From assembly GCF_001412655.1 (NCBI RefSeq), contig NZ_CP012996.1, positions 6,083,291 through 6,147,290 on the forward strand: 64,000 nt of DNA, given 5' to 3'. Under the pieces are notes generated by a model. It was not told where the DNA came from and ran no database searches. It was given only the letters and a program-made list of their open reading frames with translations. Positions 46,069 through 55,751 of the stretch are shown in pieces; positions within the stretch are counted from its first letter, which is position 1, and every line of letters starts with the position of its first letter. The position numbers were made by a program, and so were the translations under genes. The DNA comes from Pedobacter sp. PACM 27299 (GTDB lineage Bacteria; Bacteroidota; Bacteroidia; Sphingobacteriales; Sphingobacteriaceae).

Positions 46069-46823
46069 TCAGCGCAGTAATTATTGACGACGAAAAAAAC
46101 AATATTGAGCATATCATACAGCTGCTGCAAAAACACAACTTGGCAGTGGAGATTACAGCTTCTGCAACAAATGCCGACGATGGCGTTGCAGCGATCATTG
46201 CTAACAAGCCCGATTTATTGTTTTTAGATATACAAATGCCCCACAAAGATGGATTTGATGTACTCAAAGCCTTACCCCACCATCAGTTCGAAGTGGTTTT
46301 TGTGACTGCTTTTGACCAATACGGCATACAGGCCGTCAAGTTTTCAGCAATAGATTATTTGCTCAAACCGATCAATCCTGAGGAACTAAAAACAGCCATT
46401 ACTAAAGTAGCCGCAAAACTGAACCGGAAAAAAGAAAATCTTCAACTGGAAAACCTGATGGAGCTGATCAGAGATAAAGACGCTAAAAAAGACCACAAAT
46501 TAGCACTGGCTTCTACTAAAGAAATCAGGTTTGTCCACACAGAGGAAATTATCCGCTGCGAATCTTCCAATGCCTATACTCAATTCTACCTTACTGATGG
46601 AAAAAAAATTTTGGTTTCCAAGCCCATTTTTGAGTACGAAGAGCTCCTGGCCAATTATGATTTTATACGATGCCATCAATCCCATTTAGTCAATAAAAAA
46701 TACATTAAAAGTCTGGTCAAAGAAGACAGCGGATACCTTTTACTCAACGATGACACCCGAATTCCGATCTCCAGAGCCAAAAAAGAGAACGTCATAAAAG
46801 CCTTACACACCCTAAAGAAATAA
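46065..46823 (+). CDS. LytTR-family response regulator
   Basis: I start at MISAVIIDDE (46065), which overlaps the kinase stop by ATGA; a GTG-like extension to 46056 is possible but unnecessary. The protein has 252 residues. The receiver domain has DDE near 8, phosphoacceptor LFLDIQMP near 54, and the conserved KPINPEEL near 105. The LytTR DNA-binding domain (about 150-250) holds EEIIRCESSNAYTQFYL and FIRCHQSHLVNKKYI. It would act on direct repeats upstream of target genes; the thioredoxin gene 11 bases on is a likely cotranscribed partner. Confidence 0.95.
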   Translation: MISAVIIDDEKNNIEHIIQLLQKHNLAVEITASATNADDGVAAIIANKPDLLFLDIQMPHKDGFDVLKALPHHQFEVVFVTAFDQYGIQAVKFSAIDYLLKPINPEELKTAITKVAAKLNRKKENLQLENLMELIRDKDAKKDHKLALASTKEIRFVHTEEIIRCESSNAYTQFYLTDGKKILVSKPIFEYEELLANYDFIRCHQSHLVNKKYIKSLVKEDSGYLLLNDDTRIPISRAKKENVIKALHTLKK

Positions 46824-46834
46824 TCCCTAACGCT

Positions 46835-48298
46835 ATGAAACAATTCCTATTCTTCTTCGCATTTTTCTATTGCAGTACCCTAGCTGCACAAAACAGCGCT
46901 CCAATCACTCTGGAGGATAAAAAGATGGATGCTCAACTCCTCCATCGCAAACCAGCATTGCTGACTATCCAGGTAAACAATCTCCCGGATAGTATTAAGA
47001 AAGTGCCTATAGCTTATACACTTGTACAGCTAGGTGCAGCATTCCAAGTGAATAAATTTACAGAGACCGATGCAAAAGGTTTATCAAAAATTACCCTTGA
47101 TCAGAATTTACCTTACCAACAAATCTGGTTAACTGTAGGCAATTATTTATATACAGGAATCTATGTCAATACAGGATTGACTGTTACTATTGATCTCCAT
47201 AAAACATCAAAAAAAGACGTATTTATGATTGCTGATGGGGTAGAATATTCAGGAAATGATGGAAAACTGAATGCGGTTATGAATAAAAATGCACTTTTCA
47301 AAAGAAAGGAAAAGGAACTTTTGCAAAATACCTTTCGTAACGTACGCGATTCAAGAAAAAAATATACTGAGGCTATTTTTCTCTCTAAAATCGACTCGAT
47401 CCAGCAGCAGCTGACCCAAATAGACCAGGAGTTCCTCACCGAATTTTCGGATTACAGCTGGGCTGTCAAAAATGAAACTTTGTCAGAATTTTACGGGAAT
47501 CTTTGTGTCTCCTATTGGAATGATAATATGCCGGAGAAACTCTTTAAAAAAGTGACTGCCCACCAACCGTATTTTACAAGTAATGATGGCGCTTTGTATT
47601 ATAGATACCTTAAAACCTATACAGAATCCAGAAAATTCGGTAAAAGAGTCCTACAAAATACCTTGGCTTTGTTCGACAGTTTGTACACAGCACAGAAATC
47701 TGATCTATTAAAATTAAATCTTTTAGAATCAGAGAAAGATAGATATACAACATCTTATCCGCTAATTATCAATGACATCAAAACTGCGTGGGGCAAAAAC
47801 ATAGCAACAAAAGAATTGGCAAAGGCCAATGCCGGTCAAAAGAAGATAGACAGCTTATTTGCCTTATCTACAAAACCAGCAGCATCCAATATTGGGATTT
47901 CATTAATGAAGTTACCTTTTGAAGCCAACCTATACCAATTAGATACCATTATAGACTTTTGGGCCACTTGGTGCGGTCCTTGTATCGCGGATCTACCAAG
48001 CAGTAAAAGCCTGCATGAGGGCAATAAAGATTTACCTATCGAATACGTTTACCTATGCACTACGGGAGGTTCTGATCTGGAACTCTGGAAAAAAAGAATC
48101 GCAACGATGGAAATACCAGGGACGCATATCTTCGTCAACGAGAAAATCGTCGCCCAGTTAAAAACGGCTTTTAATGCAGAAGGTGGATTCCCAACTTATG
48201 TGGCTATTGACATCAATGGTCAGGTAAAGCCAAAAGCAATTACCTACATGGGCGCTTTAAATAGAGAATCTTTAAAAAAAGCGGTCGGAATTAACTGA
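46835..48298 (+). CDS. TlpA-like exported thioredoxin-fold protein
   Basis: The protein has 487 residues with a signal peptide ending LAAQ near residue 18. A long N-terminal region (about 20-360) contains an all-beta segment and a helical, heptad-like segment, as in the DUF4369/TlpA proteins of Bacteroidota. The C-terminal thioredoxin domain has the redox site FWATWCGPC near residue 376 and a cis-proline candidate in GGFPTYVAI near 452. It probably acts in the periplasm as a thiol-disulfide reductase. It is coupled to the LytS/LytTR pair by 11 bases. Confidence 0.88.
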   Translation: MKQFLFFFAFFYCSTLAAQNSAPITLEDKKMDAQLLHRKPALLTIQVNNLPDSIKKVPIAYTLVQLGAAFQVNKFTETDAKGLSKITLDQNLPYQQIWLTVGNYLYTGIYVNTGLTVTIDLHKTSKKDVFMIADGVEYSGNDGKLNAVMNKNALFKRKEKELLQNTFRNVRDSRKKYTEAIFLSKIDSIQQQLTQIDQEFLTEFSDYSWAVKNETLSEFYGNLCVSYWNDNMPEKLFKKVTAHQPYFTSNDGALYYRYLKTYTESRKFGKRVLQNTLALFDSLYTAQKSDLLKLNLLESEKDRYTTSYPLIINDIKTAWGKNIATKELAKANAGQKKIDSLFALSTKPAASNIGISLMKLPFEANLYQLDTIIDFWATWCGPCIADLPSSKSLHEGNKDLPIEYVYLCTTGGSDLELWKKRIATMEIPGTHIFVNEKIVAQLKTAFNAEGGFPTYVAIDINGQVKPKAITYMGALNRESLKKAVGIN

Positions 48299-48349
48299 TT
48301 TGAATCCTATCATTTCCGAGAAAACCTCATTTTTCCAGATCTAAAGCAA

Positions 48350-48384
48350 CAAAATCCTCCAGGTTCGTAATCTGGGGGATTTTG
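48350..48384. terminator. bidirectional intrinsic terminator
   Basis: A 13-bp stem with one mismatch, CAAAATCCTCCAG at 48350-48362 against CTGGGGGATTTTG at 48372-48384, separates the convergent thioredoxin and beta-barrel genes. Confidence 0.75.
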
Positions 48385-48405
48385 TGCATTTTGAAATTGG
48401 GTTGA

Positions 48406-50007
48406 TTAGAAATTACAACCAATACTAATATGGGTGGCATTAAAGTGCTTGTCCAGATAGGTCACCTTAGGGGCATAGGTATGCGCATAATTTAACTTGA
48501 CAAATGCAGACATATTATTCTCCAAAGGTCTGGTATATTGGAAGGTAAAATTTCCCCTGATCCGATTTGCAGTAAAAAACTCATATTCTTCGTTCAAAAA
48601 TTGGGTCATTGTAACCAGGGGTACATAATCCGGAGAAGGTGTGGCAACGATTCTATCCTTGGCCATTTCCCCACTTCCCAGTCCATAAGCCATCCCTAGA
48701 CCAATATTAAAAGCTCCTTTTTCTTTTTCAAATTGTCTTTTAATCTGCCCGGAAAACAGGTAGCTATTGATTTTCTGATCTCTGTAAAATGGATATAAAC
48801 CAGAAGTTTGGTCCCTTCCCATATAATCTCCGCTAAAATTAATCGCCCATGTTGGTCGGTTATTTTTTACCGCGAGGAAGAGGTCATAATTTAAGCCGAT
48901 GTTTGTCGTCAGTCCTGAAAACACCTCCTTATCTCCATATAAAACAATTACATTGACCCCACCAGCAGTCGTTTGTTTTAAAGATATGTTGTCCCTATTC
49001 GACAGCAGCTGATAACTTCCTCTCAGACTGATGTGATGTTCTACCTCATTTCCCTTCAACGAAAGCTGTCCATTGTAGGCAAAATCTGACCCGTTATGCT
49101 TAGTTAAAAGTGTAGAGGAAGTGCCCTCTTCTCCATAGAACCCATTTCTATCCGCATAGCTGAATTCATTAAATAAGGTTACGTTTTTATTGAGGTTAAG
49201 ATTTAACTGCAGCGAACCTCCTTGCCTGATATCTTTTAAAGGGTTTGTACCTGAAGTATAACCAGAGTCATCGAACCTATCGAGAAGGCCATAAAATGAG
49301 CCATAACTGATTAAGGAATTGTATTCTTGCTTATTACCTGCGACTTTAAAGCTGATGCTTTCGATTCGGCGACTATAGTTATAATTAGCACCAAGCTCTA
49401 TCAGATCACTGATTTTATAAAGGAAACCAGCACTCAAGTCCAAATCCAATAATTTATTAATATGTCTCAGATCTTTTCTTTTCGCATAATTACCGGCTTG
49501 ATAATCAAGTTTACCACCAATGCTCAATTTGGAACTGAGCTGACTGCTCATGGCTCCGTTCAAATTGTAAAGTTCCAGTTGTTTTGTCCCCTTATCCGCA
49601 GTATTCTCTTCTACAATATCAAAAGGATTCTGATAAGGATCTATAAACGCAGAACCAGTCATATTCTTTCCCTGAAAATTCTGATAGCCAAAACCTCCGG
49701 AGAGTACTACTTTACTATTTAAACGCGTATAAGAATCGGCCTGTATACCATAGGCCTGACTATTATCTGATTGAAGGTAATTTCTAAAACCTCCATCTTC
49801 TTTCTTGAAAAATAATTCCGCATTGGAAATATTTCCCGCATTAAAATGGTTTAAACCTGCGGCATTTTTGGAGGTTAACCAGGCATTACTTTTATGAATA
49901 TAATCGATATCGGCATAGGGCTTCGCAAGCTCTTGCGCCGACAATTGTTTGGTCAGAAATACGCCTGCAAAAAGGGCATAAATAAAATGTTTTGATTTGA
50001 ACCTCAT
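48406..50007 (-). CDS. DUF6850-type outer-membrane beta-barrel protein
   Basis: The protein has 533 residues with a signal peptide ending LSAQ near residue 24. The body is beta-barrel-like with alternating hydrophobic strands and a last strand ending in CNF. The opening YADIDYIHKSNAWLTSKNAAGL is of the type I associate with DUF6850; this is by recollection. It is the last gene after a TonB receptor and a DUF4876 lipoprotein and starts 7 bases after the latter, so it is probably part of the same uptake or surface complex. The function is unknown. Confidence 0.8.
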   Translation of the reverse strand: MRFKSKHFIYALFAGVFLTKQLSAQELAKPYADIDYIHKSNAWLTSKNAAGLNHFNAGNISNAELFFKKEDGGFRNYLQSDNSQAYGIQADSYTRLNSKVVLSGGFGYQNFQGKNMTGSAFIDPYQNPFDIVEENTADKGTKQLELYNLNGAMSSQLSSKLSIGGKLDYQAGNYAKRKDLRHINKLLDLDLSAGFLYKISDLIELGANYNYSRRIESISFKVAGNKQEYNSLISYGSFYGLLDRFDDSGYTSGTNPLKDIRQGGSLQLNLNLNKNVTLFNEFSYADRNGFYGEEGTSSTLLTKHNGSDFAYNGQLSLKGNEVEHHISLRGSYQLLSNRDNISLKQTTAGGVNVIVLYGDKEVFSGLTTNIGLNYDLFLAVKNNRPTWAINFSGDYMGRDQTSGLYPFYRDQKINSYLFSGQIKRQFEKEKGAFNIGLGMAYGLGSGEMAKDRIVATPSPDYVPLVTMTQFLNEEYEFFTANRIRGNFTFQYTRPLENNMSAFVKLNYAHTYAPKVTYLDKHFNATHISIGCNF

Positions 50008-50014
50008 TTCGGCG

Positions 50015-51321
50015 TTAGTAATTACTTAAAGATGCTTTTAAACGTAAGTGGGCGTCATTACTTGAATTATTGGAGTCTTTATAGATAATACGTGCCCCCC
50101 TTTTGATAGACTCTTCTGCGTTGACACCACTTGGATCTGTACTCCCACCAATATCGACAGTCCCTAAATTATACCCATATATTATTTTACCTGCATTTTC
50201 GGGGATGGCTAAAGTTGCCTCCAGATCTACATTCCTATATACTGAATATCCTAACTTATTGGTATGATATACATAGCCTGCATCTACTGTACCCAAGAAA
50301 CGTTTTTTACTGTTCTGATTATTTAACAAATACGTCTCCATACCGTCCAGCACCCAGTCGACCTTGATTTTTTTATTAGAAGTAAGTACAGTATAGCTGG
50401 CATCCGAACCCAATGCTGCGGGGCTGATGCCCTGTGGCTCAAAAATAAACAGCCCCGGACTTAATATGCCCGGTGTCCAGGCATTTCCTGTTCCATAACT
50501 CACAGCCTTTAAATAATGTGTCGTTGGTATTGATGCAGAAGGAGACTTATAATATGTTGGATTCTTATAGTTGCTTCCAATATCATACATCGGATAATAC
50601 TCCGCTTTGGAGAGATCGACGGATTTACTATGGACTTGTGTATTGTCTACCGCCTGGTATAATACCACCACTGCCTGCTCTCCTGGCTGCAGCGTCAGGG
50701 GTTGTGTGAAGTACCAAAAACCACCCGCAGCAGGGATGTACCCTTCATTTTCATAGAGTAACTTTCCATCTGTTCCATAGAAAGTATTGGTTGCATGTGC
50801 ATTTGCAGGTCCGATTGCAGCAACACATAAATTATTAGTGGTGCAGGGGAAATCAGAATTATTATAGATAATAATGTAGGAATCATAATTGAATACCGCC
50901 GAACCATTGTCGAAAGGCGTTCCACCAACGAATACTTCCTTTAACACCAATTGCGAAGACTTAGATTCCTGTAGTTTCATCGTAATTACATCTCCGTCAT
51001 TCCAACCGCGGACAATGACCTGATTGGTATTGAGCGCATTGTAATTAAAGATATTCGTACCGTTTTTACGGGTTTCAGAGGAGGAAATATTATAAACATC
51101 CGATGGAACCGCTATAGTAACCTCCCCTTTCTCATTTGTTAGTCCTTCGAAAACTGTCCCCTTCCCCGTTAGCTTTACCTTCACACCTGCAACTGCTGAC
51201 AAGGCACTGCCTTGTGGATATTCCATTTGAATCACCACCTGGTGTAATTCGAAGGATATTTCTTTTTTTTACAGGCAAAGCTAAAAATCGCGATTACCAA
51301 CAGCAGGATTATCTTTTTCAT
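50015..51321 (-). CDS. DUF4876-type lipoprotein, signal peptide out of frame (A8 homopolymer)
   Basis: The intact frame covers 50015-51238 (407 residues from a GTG). Reading upstream in the same frame gives KKEISFELHQ and no start. In the next frame a perfect lipoprotein signal begins at 51321: MKKIILLLVIAIFSFAC followed by lysines. The two frames meet in a run of eight A (plus-strand T at 51263-51270); one extra A would give a continuous 435-residue lipoprotein. The mature part has a Thr/Val-rich prealbumin-like domain (about 1-95) and a DUF4876-like remainder with WYFTQPLTLQPGEQAVVV. I infer a sequencing error or slippage site rather than a dead gene. The neighbours are the TonB receptor (18 bases upstream) and the DUF6850 barrel. 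Confidence 0.75.
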
Positions 51322-51339
51322 TCTTCCTTGATCTTTTAA

Positions 51340-54300
51340 TTAAAACTTTAACCTTAATGATGCGCCATAGTTAAATGCCGGGATATACGAACTCTCAAAT
51401 AAAGATGACGCTGTGCCAGTCTGGCTAAAACGAACCTTTGCCATGTTATTTACAAAGTTGTTGGCGAAAAATGAAAGCGAAGCATACTTCCCGATCTCCT
51501 TCGTTACCGCAAGGTTGGCAGAATAATAGGCCGAGACTTTACTCTCATTAAAGTAGTAGTCGTAATTATTTTTGACGACCATTTTTGCCAGTTCATTGTA
51601 TAATGCGACATCATTATCTTTTGCCCAGATAAATTTTTCCAGAAAGGGCGTTCTGGTATTTAAATCTTCTAAACTGGTATAATAGCTTGGATAAACGGCT
51701 ACAAAACGATTGCCTCCATAAATATCGCGCTGCGTAGCAGAAGGCAGGTAGCTTTCTTTATTGTCAATCACATAAGCTCTTGTACCAAGATCACTTTCAG
51801 AAAGGTTTTTCGAGTATCTGTAGAAAGAACCTTCCAGCCTTGCAGAAACAATCAACCTGATTGCAGGAATATGCGTCGTTACCGTAAAGTTCATATTCAG
51901 TGATTTATTGATTTGGCCATTGGCAGAATTTGCACCTCCAATGAAATAACCAATGTATTTATAAGCTTGTCCATTGGCCATAGACTGGGTCGAATTTGGC
52001 ATATAAGCAGATATAGTTTCTTCTAACCCTTTATAGTAATAGTAACTGCCGTCTACCGATAAGGAGGTTTTTAAAGCTTCAATACGCTTAAAATCTACGA
52101 TCCAGTTGATGCGTTTACGGGTTACAGGCGAACCATTGCTATACTTTCCGTTACCATTAAAACCATAAAGATCTGAATAGGTCAGTGTTTCAGTAGGAAG
52201 TAAGCCTGATTTATCACTTACAGAAACGACACCTGTATTTTTATCTATGTTGTAGATTCTATTCGCTGCTGGAATAGCTGAGCCTTGTAAATCTGCCTGA
52301 CTTGTAAATTTGTAGAAATAGGGCGTATAATCCTGGTTATACTCATACGGATTTCTAGTATAATCATTAGAAGCCGAGATAAAAACCTTGGTGCCTCTGA
52401 TATTAAAATTAACTGCAATCTCTTTTTGCTCATTGCTCTGCCATTTTAAATCTGGATTAAAGATCCTGTTTCTTTGCTGACTGTAATAGGCGTAATAGGT
52501 TTGTCCGTTTGCATCAGTTCCTGGAGAAAACGCTAAAACATCCCTATAAGTAGGGGTTGGAAAAAGTGCATCAAATCCAGGCAGTTTTACGGTTTTACCC
52601 CAGGAAGCTTTTATGCTGAAATCGCTGAACAATTGATCTTTCTTAGTCCAGAACGTATATTTAGCATTAAACCGTGGCGACCAATTGGTAATGGCACCAT
52701 ATTCTGAACCGTTGATATCAGTGATTTCTGAACGGATACCAGCCAGCAGCTGCAGGTTATTATCCCCAACTGGAACAGTTAAGCCGTTTTCAGCAAAAAA
52801 GGCATAATTATTAACGAAAGACTCATCTTTATAAGGATAGGATCTCCAGGTCGGTGCATACTGCAAATCGTCATAGTAAACGCCCTTCCCATTATTTCCA
52901 GTTACACTGTAATCGGCTCCTACCATTAAGTTGTTAAAGGAAGCACCAAGTTTCTTAGCCCAGTTTGCTTTTAGACGTCCATTATAGCTGATGAATTTAT
53001 TATCATTAAACTCAATCTCATCCCAGATTCCTCTTGGGATCAATATAATGGCTGCATCCGGGTTGTTTGCATACAACTCACCCACGTGATAGCCGTCCTC
53101 CTTCGTATGAATAGCCGCTACGGAGGCAGTAGCCGACTTTAAGGTCCTCACCTCGCTTAGTTTGTTGTTATAGTTGACCGTAGCACTGGCATCCAGGCTG
53201 GTTAACCAAGGTAGTTCCAGAAGCCATTTTGCCGAAAAATTTGCCCTTAAAGCATTGTCGTCTTGTTTAGTATAGGTGTCTGCGGATAAATCCGGATCCG
53301 TTTTCGAATCATAACCACCTAAATTACCGCTAAGGCCAAAATTAACGGTCAGGGGACGAGTATTCCTGTTAAAGGTATTGCTATAGTTTAAAGACAGGCT
53401 ATTTCTATCGTAAGAGGTGTAAGGTGAGGCCAGGTCTGAGATAGACTTGGTATGCTCCACATTAAAATTTAAGACGCCGGTTTTTTCTCCCAGGCTCAGA
53501 CCTTTGCTCAAAGCCACCAGTTTAGAATTTGGGCGTGTAGACATTTCTACCAGAAAAGGCGACACTCCTTTGCGTGTATTGATCTTCACCATACCATTGG
53601 TCATGTCTCCATATTCAACAGAAGGCAGGCCGGTGATGATCTCTATCGACTCAATGTTTGTGGTTGAAACATTTTTAAGATCCGGACCTGATGGACTGGA
53701 AATAGCAGTACTCCTTGCATCCTTAAAGGAGTTGTTACTAATACGTACCCCATCGACTTCTACACCCACGCCGAAAGTTGGATTACCATTCTCCCCTGTA
53801 GTACCATTCACGCTGATTCGCTGTGCTGCATTTGTTGCCAAATGGAGATTGGTATTGGTTTTGCCTCCAGGCAATAAGCTGGCTGCATCAGTAACCTGGA
53901 GCATTTGAAGATGGTCTAGCGCCTTCCTATCCATAATATAAGAAGTAGCTAAATCGGCGCCTTTTTTCGCATTAATTTCCACTGTAGCCAGCGTTAAATT
54001 GTCCTCATCCAGCAGCAGCAGCAACTCCATATTTTTATCGACCCTGTATTCGTATTCCTGCTTCACATAGCCCAAATATTGCGCAATCAATTTCACATTA
54101 CCCTTCGGTACATTTTTAAGGACAAAATTACCTTTTGCGTCAGCCATAGCCCAGATCCCACTCAAAGGAATGGCAACGGTGGCAAACTCAACTGGCATTT
54201 TGTCTTTTCTATTTTGAACTTTACCAGTAATGGTAAACTGAGCGAAAGCTGAGGACGCTGACATTAAAATGAACAGGCTGAGAATCGTGGCTTTTCTATT

Positions 54301-54366
54301 AAAAAGAATTATTGAACCGTTTAAGCAGCGGTTTTTAAAAACAGCAGAACGAAGTATTTGTAGCAA
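51340..54366 (-). CDS. TonB-dependent outer-membrane receptor
   Basis: The protein has 1008 residues. The signal peptide is long (about 43 residues, ending SSAFAQ). A carboxypeptidase-like regulatory domain (about 46-125, ITGKVQNRKDKMPVEFATV) precedes a plug (about 150-265, IESIEIITGLPSVEYGDMTNGMVKINTRKG) and a large barrel ending SLRLKF. It lacks the SusC signature and a SusD partner; instead DUF4876 and DUF6850 genes follow. The substrate cannot be named. A good primary-sigma promoter lies directly upstream. Confidence 0.92.
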   Translation of the reverse strand: MLQILRSAVFKNRCLNGSIILFNRKATILSLFILMSASSAFAQFTITGKVQNRKDKMPVEFATVAIPLSGIWAMADAKGNFVLKNVPKGNVKLIAQYLGYVKQEYEYRVDKNMELLLLLDEDNLTLATVEINAKKGADLATSYIMDRKALDHLQMLQVTDAASLLPGGKTNTNLHLATNAAQRISVNGTTGENGNPTFGVGVEVDGVRISNNSFKDARSTAISSPSGPDLKNVSTTNIESIEIITGLPSVEYGDMTNGMVKINTRKGVSPFLVEMSTRPNSKLVALSKGLSLGEKTGVLNFNVEHTKSISDLASPYTSYDRNSLSLNYSNTFNRNTRPLTVNFGLSGNLGGYDSKTDPDLSADTYTKQDDNALRANFSAKWLLELPWLTSLDASATVNYNNKLSEVRTLKSATASVAAIHTKEDGYHVGELYANNPDAAIILIPRGIWDEIEFNDNKFISYNGRLKANWAKKLGASFNNLMVGADYSVTGNNGKGVYYDDLQYAPTWRSYPYKDESFVNNYAFFAENGLTVPVGDNNLQLLAGIRSEITDINGSEYGAITNWSPRFNAKYTFWTKKDQLFSDFSIKASWGKTVKLPGFDALFPTPTYRDVLAFSPGTDANGQTYYAYYSQQRNRIFNPDLKWQSNEQKEIAVNFNIRGTKVFISASNDYTRNPYEYNQDYTPYFYKFTSQADLQGSAIPAANRIYNIDKNTGVVSVSDKSGLLPTETLTYSDLYGFNGNGKYSNGSPVTRKRINWIVDFKRIEALKTSLSVDGSYYYYKGLEETISAYMPNSTQSMANGQAYKYIGYFIGGANSANGQINKSLNMNFTVTTHIPAIRLIVSARLEGSFYRYSKNLSESDLGTRAYVIDNKESYLPSATQRDIYGGNRFVAVYPSYYTSLEDLNTRTPFLEKFIWAKDNDVALYNELAKMVVKNNYDYYFNESKVSAYYSANLAVTKEIGKYASLSFFANNFVNNMAKVRFSQTGTASSLFESSYIPAFNYGASLRLKF

Positions 54367-54391
54367 TGTAAGATCAATTAGAAATTTGCTA

Positions 54392-54421
54392 CAAATATAC
54401 CTTTATCTAGACTAGTTCAAA
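54392..54421 (-). promoter_or_regulatory. predicted primary-sigma promoter of the TonB/DUF4876/DUF6850 operon
   Basis: On the minus strand TTTG (54421-54418) and TATATTTG (54399-54392) are 18 bases apart, close to the 19-21 usual in Bacteroidota. The expected start site is near 54385, about 19 bases before the receptor ATG. Confidence 0.65.
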
Positions 54422-54580
54422 ATAAAGTTCAATGATTACTTACTTAGAACATCGCTAGTGTTAGCCCAACAGGAGCTCCGACAAAACTTCTAATTGCCTG
54501 ACTGATATTAAGATGTATGCGACTAGCAGTAAAAAAACCATTGATGCTGCACATACTTTAATTGGTACAGCTGCGACGTA

Positions 54581-54823
54581 TTGGGTACTATTGCTTATTT
54601 AGCCGAAGCCGATGGAACTACCGCCTGTTTCATTCGCTTTAATACTTTTAATTTTCTGAAGACTGAAGACCATAATTATTGCAGTCAGACTAAAATATGG
54701 ATGCAAAGTCTGATGCGAAAATCTGTTTCTTTTAGCGGACAGGGCGAAAAACTCCGAAACAAGTACCTCTATCAAGCCTTTCAGGAATGCGATGCTTTAA
54801 TCAGGGAAATTGCTGAAGATTAA
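54581..54823 (+). CDS. short hypothetical protein, possibly the 3' part of a broken gene
   Basis: An 80-residue frame starts only at TTG. Its C-terminal part (KYLYQAFQECDALIREIAED) looks like an amphipathic helix. An ATG at 54513 in another frame gives MYATSSKKTIDAAHTL and runs 29 residues before stopping at 54600, just where this frame begins. The two may be one gene of about 103 codons with a frameshift near 54580. I do not recognise a family. The gene-free stretch from 54422 to 54580 holds nothing else I can name. Confidence 0.3.
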   Translation: MGTIAYLAEADGTTACFIRFNTFNFLKTEDHNYCSQTKIWMQSLMRKSVSFSGQGEKLRNKYLYQAFQECDALIREIAED

Positions 54824-54834
54824 TTAAGCAATAT

Positions 54835-55665
54835 TTATTTTCCAGCGATTTTGAATCCTTTTAAGCTCATCCCATGATGCCTTTTAAAGAATTTATTGAT
54901 ATGGCTTTCATCAGAAAACCCAAATTCTTCTGCGATTTCATGGACACGCCTGTCGCTAAATCGAAGTCGGTGTTCAATCAGTCGGATACGATAGGAAGAA
55001 ATGTAATGCTGGATACTTTCTGCACATTGGTCACGAAAATAACTACCAAGGTAGGTTGGTGATATGGAAAATTTTTCAGCGATTGCGGCAATTTTTAATC
55101 TCCCTGGCTGTCGGATGTTCTCTTGAATATAATCTAGAATCTGCAGGATACGTGCATCGGCATTGGGCAAAATATGTTCCGGTTTGACCACAGAGATACT
55201 TCTTGCAGCAATGACGATGATGGCATTCACCAAATGCCGCTTCAGGTCTTCATTATAAAGATGATCATGCGCTATGGCATGCAGCAAGTGGCTTATCAAA
55301 GACGCCACGGTTTGCTGATCACCCGTATGGGTTAAAATCGAGCCTGATAAATGAGAAGCATAATATAAAAGACATTCTATATGGTCTATACTTTTCCATT
55401 GGTATTCCTTAATGTAACTTTCGCCGAAACGAACCACCATAAACTCACAGACACCCTCTAAATCGAAACCATGAGCATCATGAGGCGTGATCAAAAACAA
55501 GTCTCCCGCAGCAAAGGCCACCTTATTTCCATTTACCTCATGATTTCCAATACCAGAAATCACATACACCAATTCGAAAAAATTGAATTGCCGATCACGC
55601 AAAGGACATACGGTTACTTTTTCATAAAAGACTTCAAGTGATTGGTATATGTTTTCTTTTGCCAT
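54835..55665 (-). CDS. AraC-family transcriptional regulator
   Basis: The protein has 276 residues. The N-terminal cupin ligand-binding domain (about 15-95) shows YVISGIGNHEVNGNKVAF and FLITPHDAHGF. The C-terminal double helix-turn-helix (about 172-272) contains KIAAIAEKFSISPTYLGSYFRDQC and VHEIAEEFGFSDESHINKFFKRHHGMS. It is divergent from a three-gene redox/hydrolase operon across 86 bases and is its likely regulator. A TACCTTTG box lies immediately before the ATG. Confidence 0.94.
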   Translation of the reverse strand: MAKENIYQSLEVFYEKVTVCPLRDRQFNFFELVYVISGIGNHEVNGNKVAFAAGDLFLITPHDAHGFDLEGVCEFMVVRFGESYIKEYQWKSIDHIECLLYYASHLSGSILTHTGDQQTVASLISHLLHAIAHDHLYNEDLKRHLVNAIIVIAARSISVVKPEHILPNADARILQILDYIQENIRQPGRLKIAAIAEKFSISPTYLGSYFRDQCAESIQHYISSYRIRLIEHRLRFSDRRVHEIAEEFGFSDESHINKFFKRHHGMSLKGFKIAGK

Positions 55666-55751
55666 ACTGCAAAGGTACCTAAATAGGCTTGAAATATACC
55701 TGTTTTAAGGCTAAATATAGGTCTATTTTTGTATATTAAAACAATCAACAG

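Noticed and set aside
53447..53908. 153-residue plus-strand frame opposite the TonB receptor
   Set aside because: Antisense shadow with no recognisable features; the receptor plug motifs are on the other strand.
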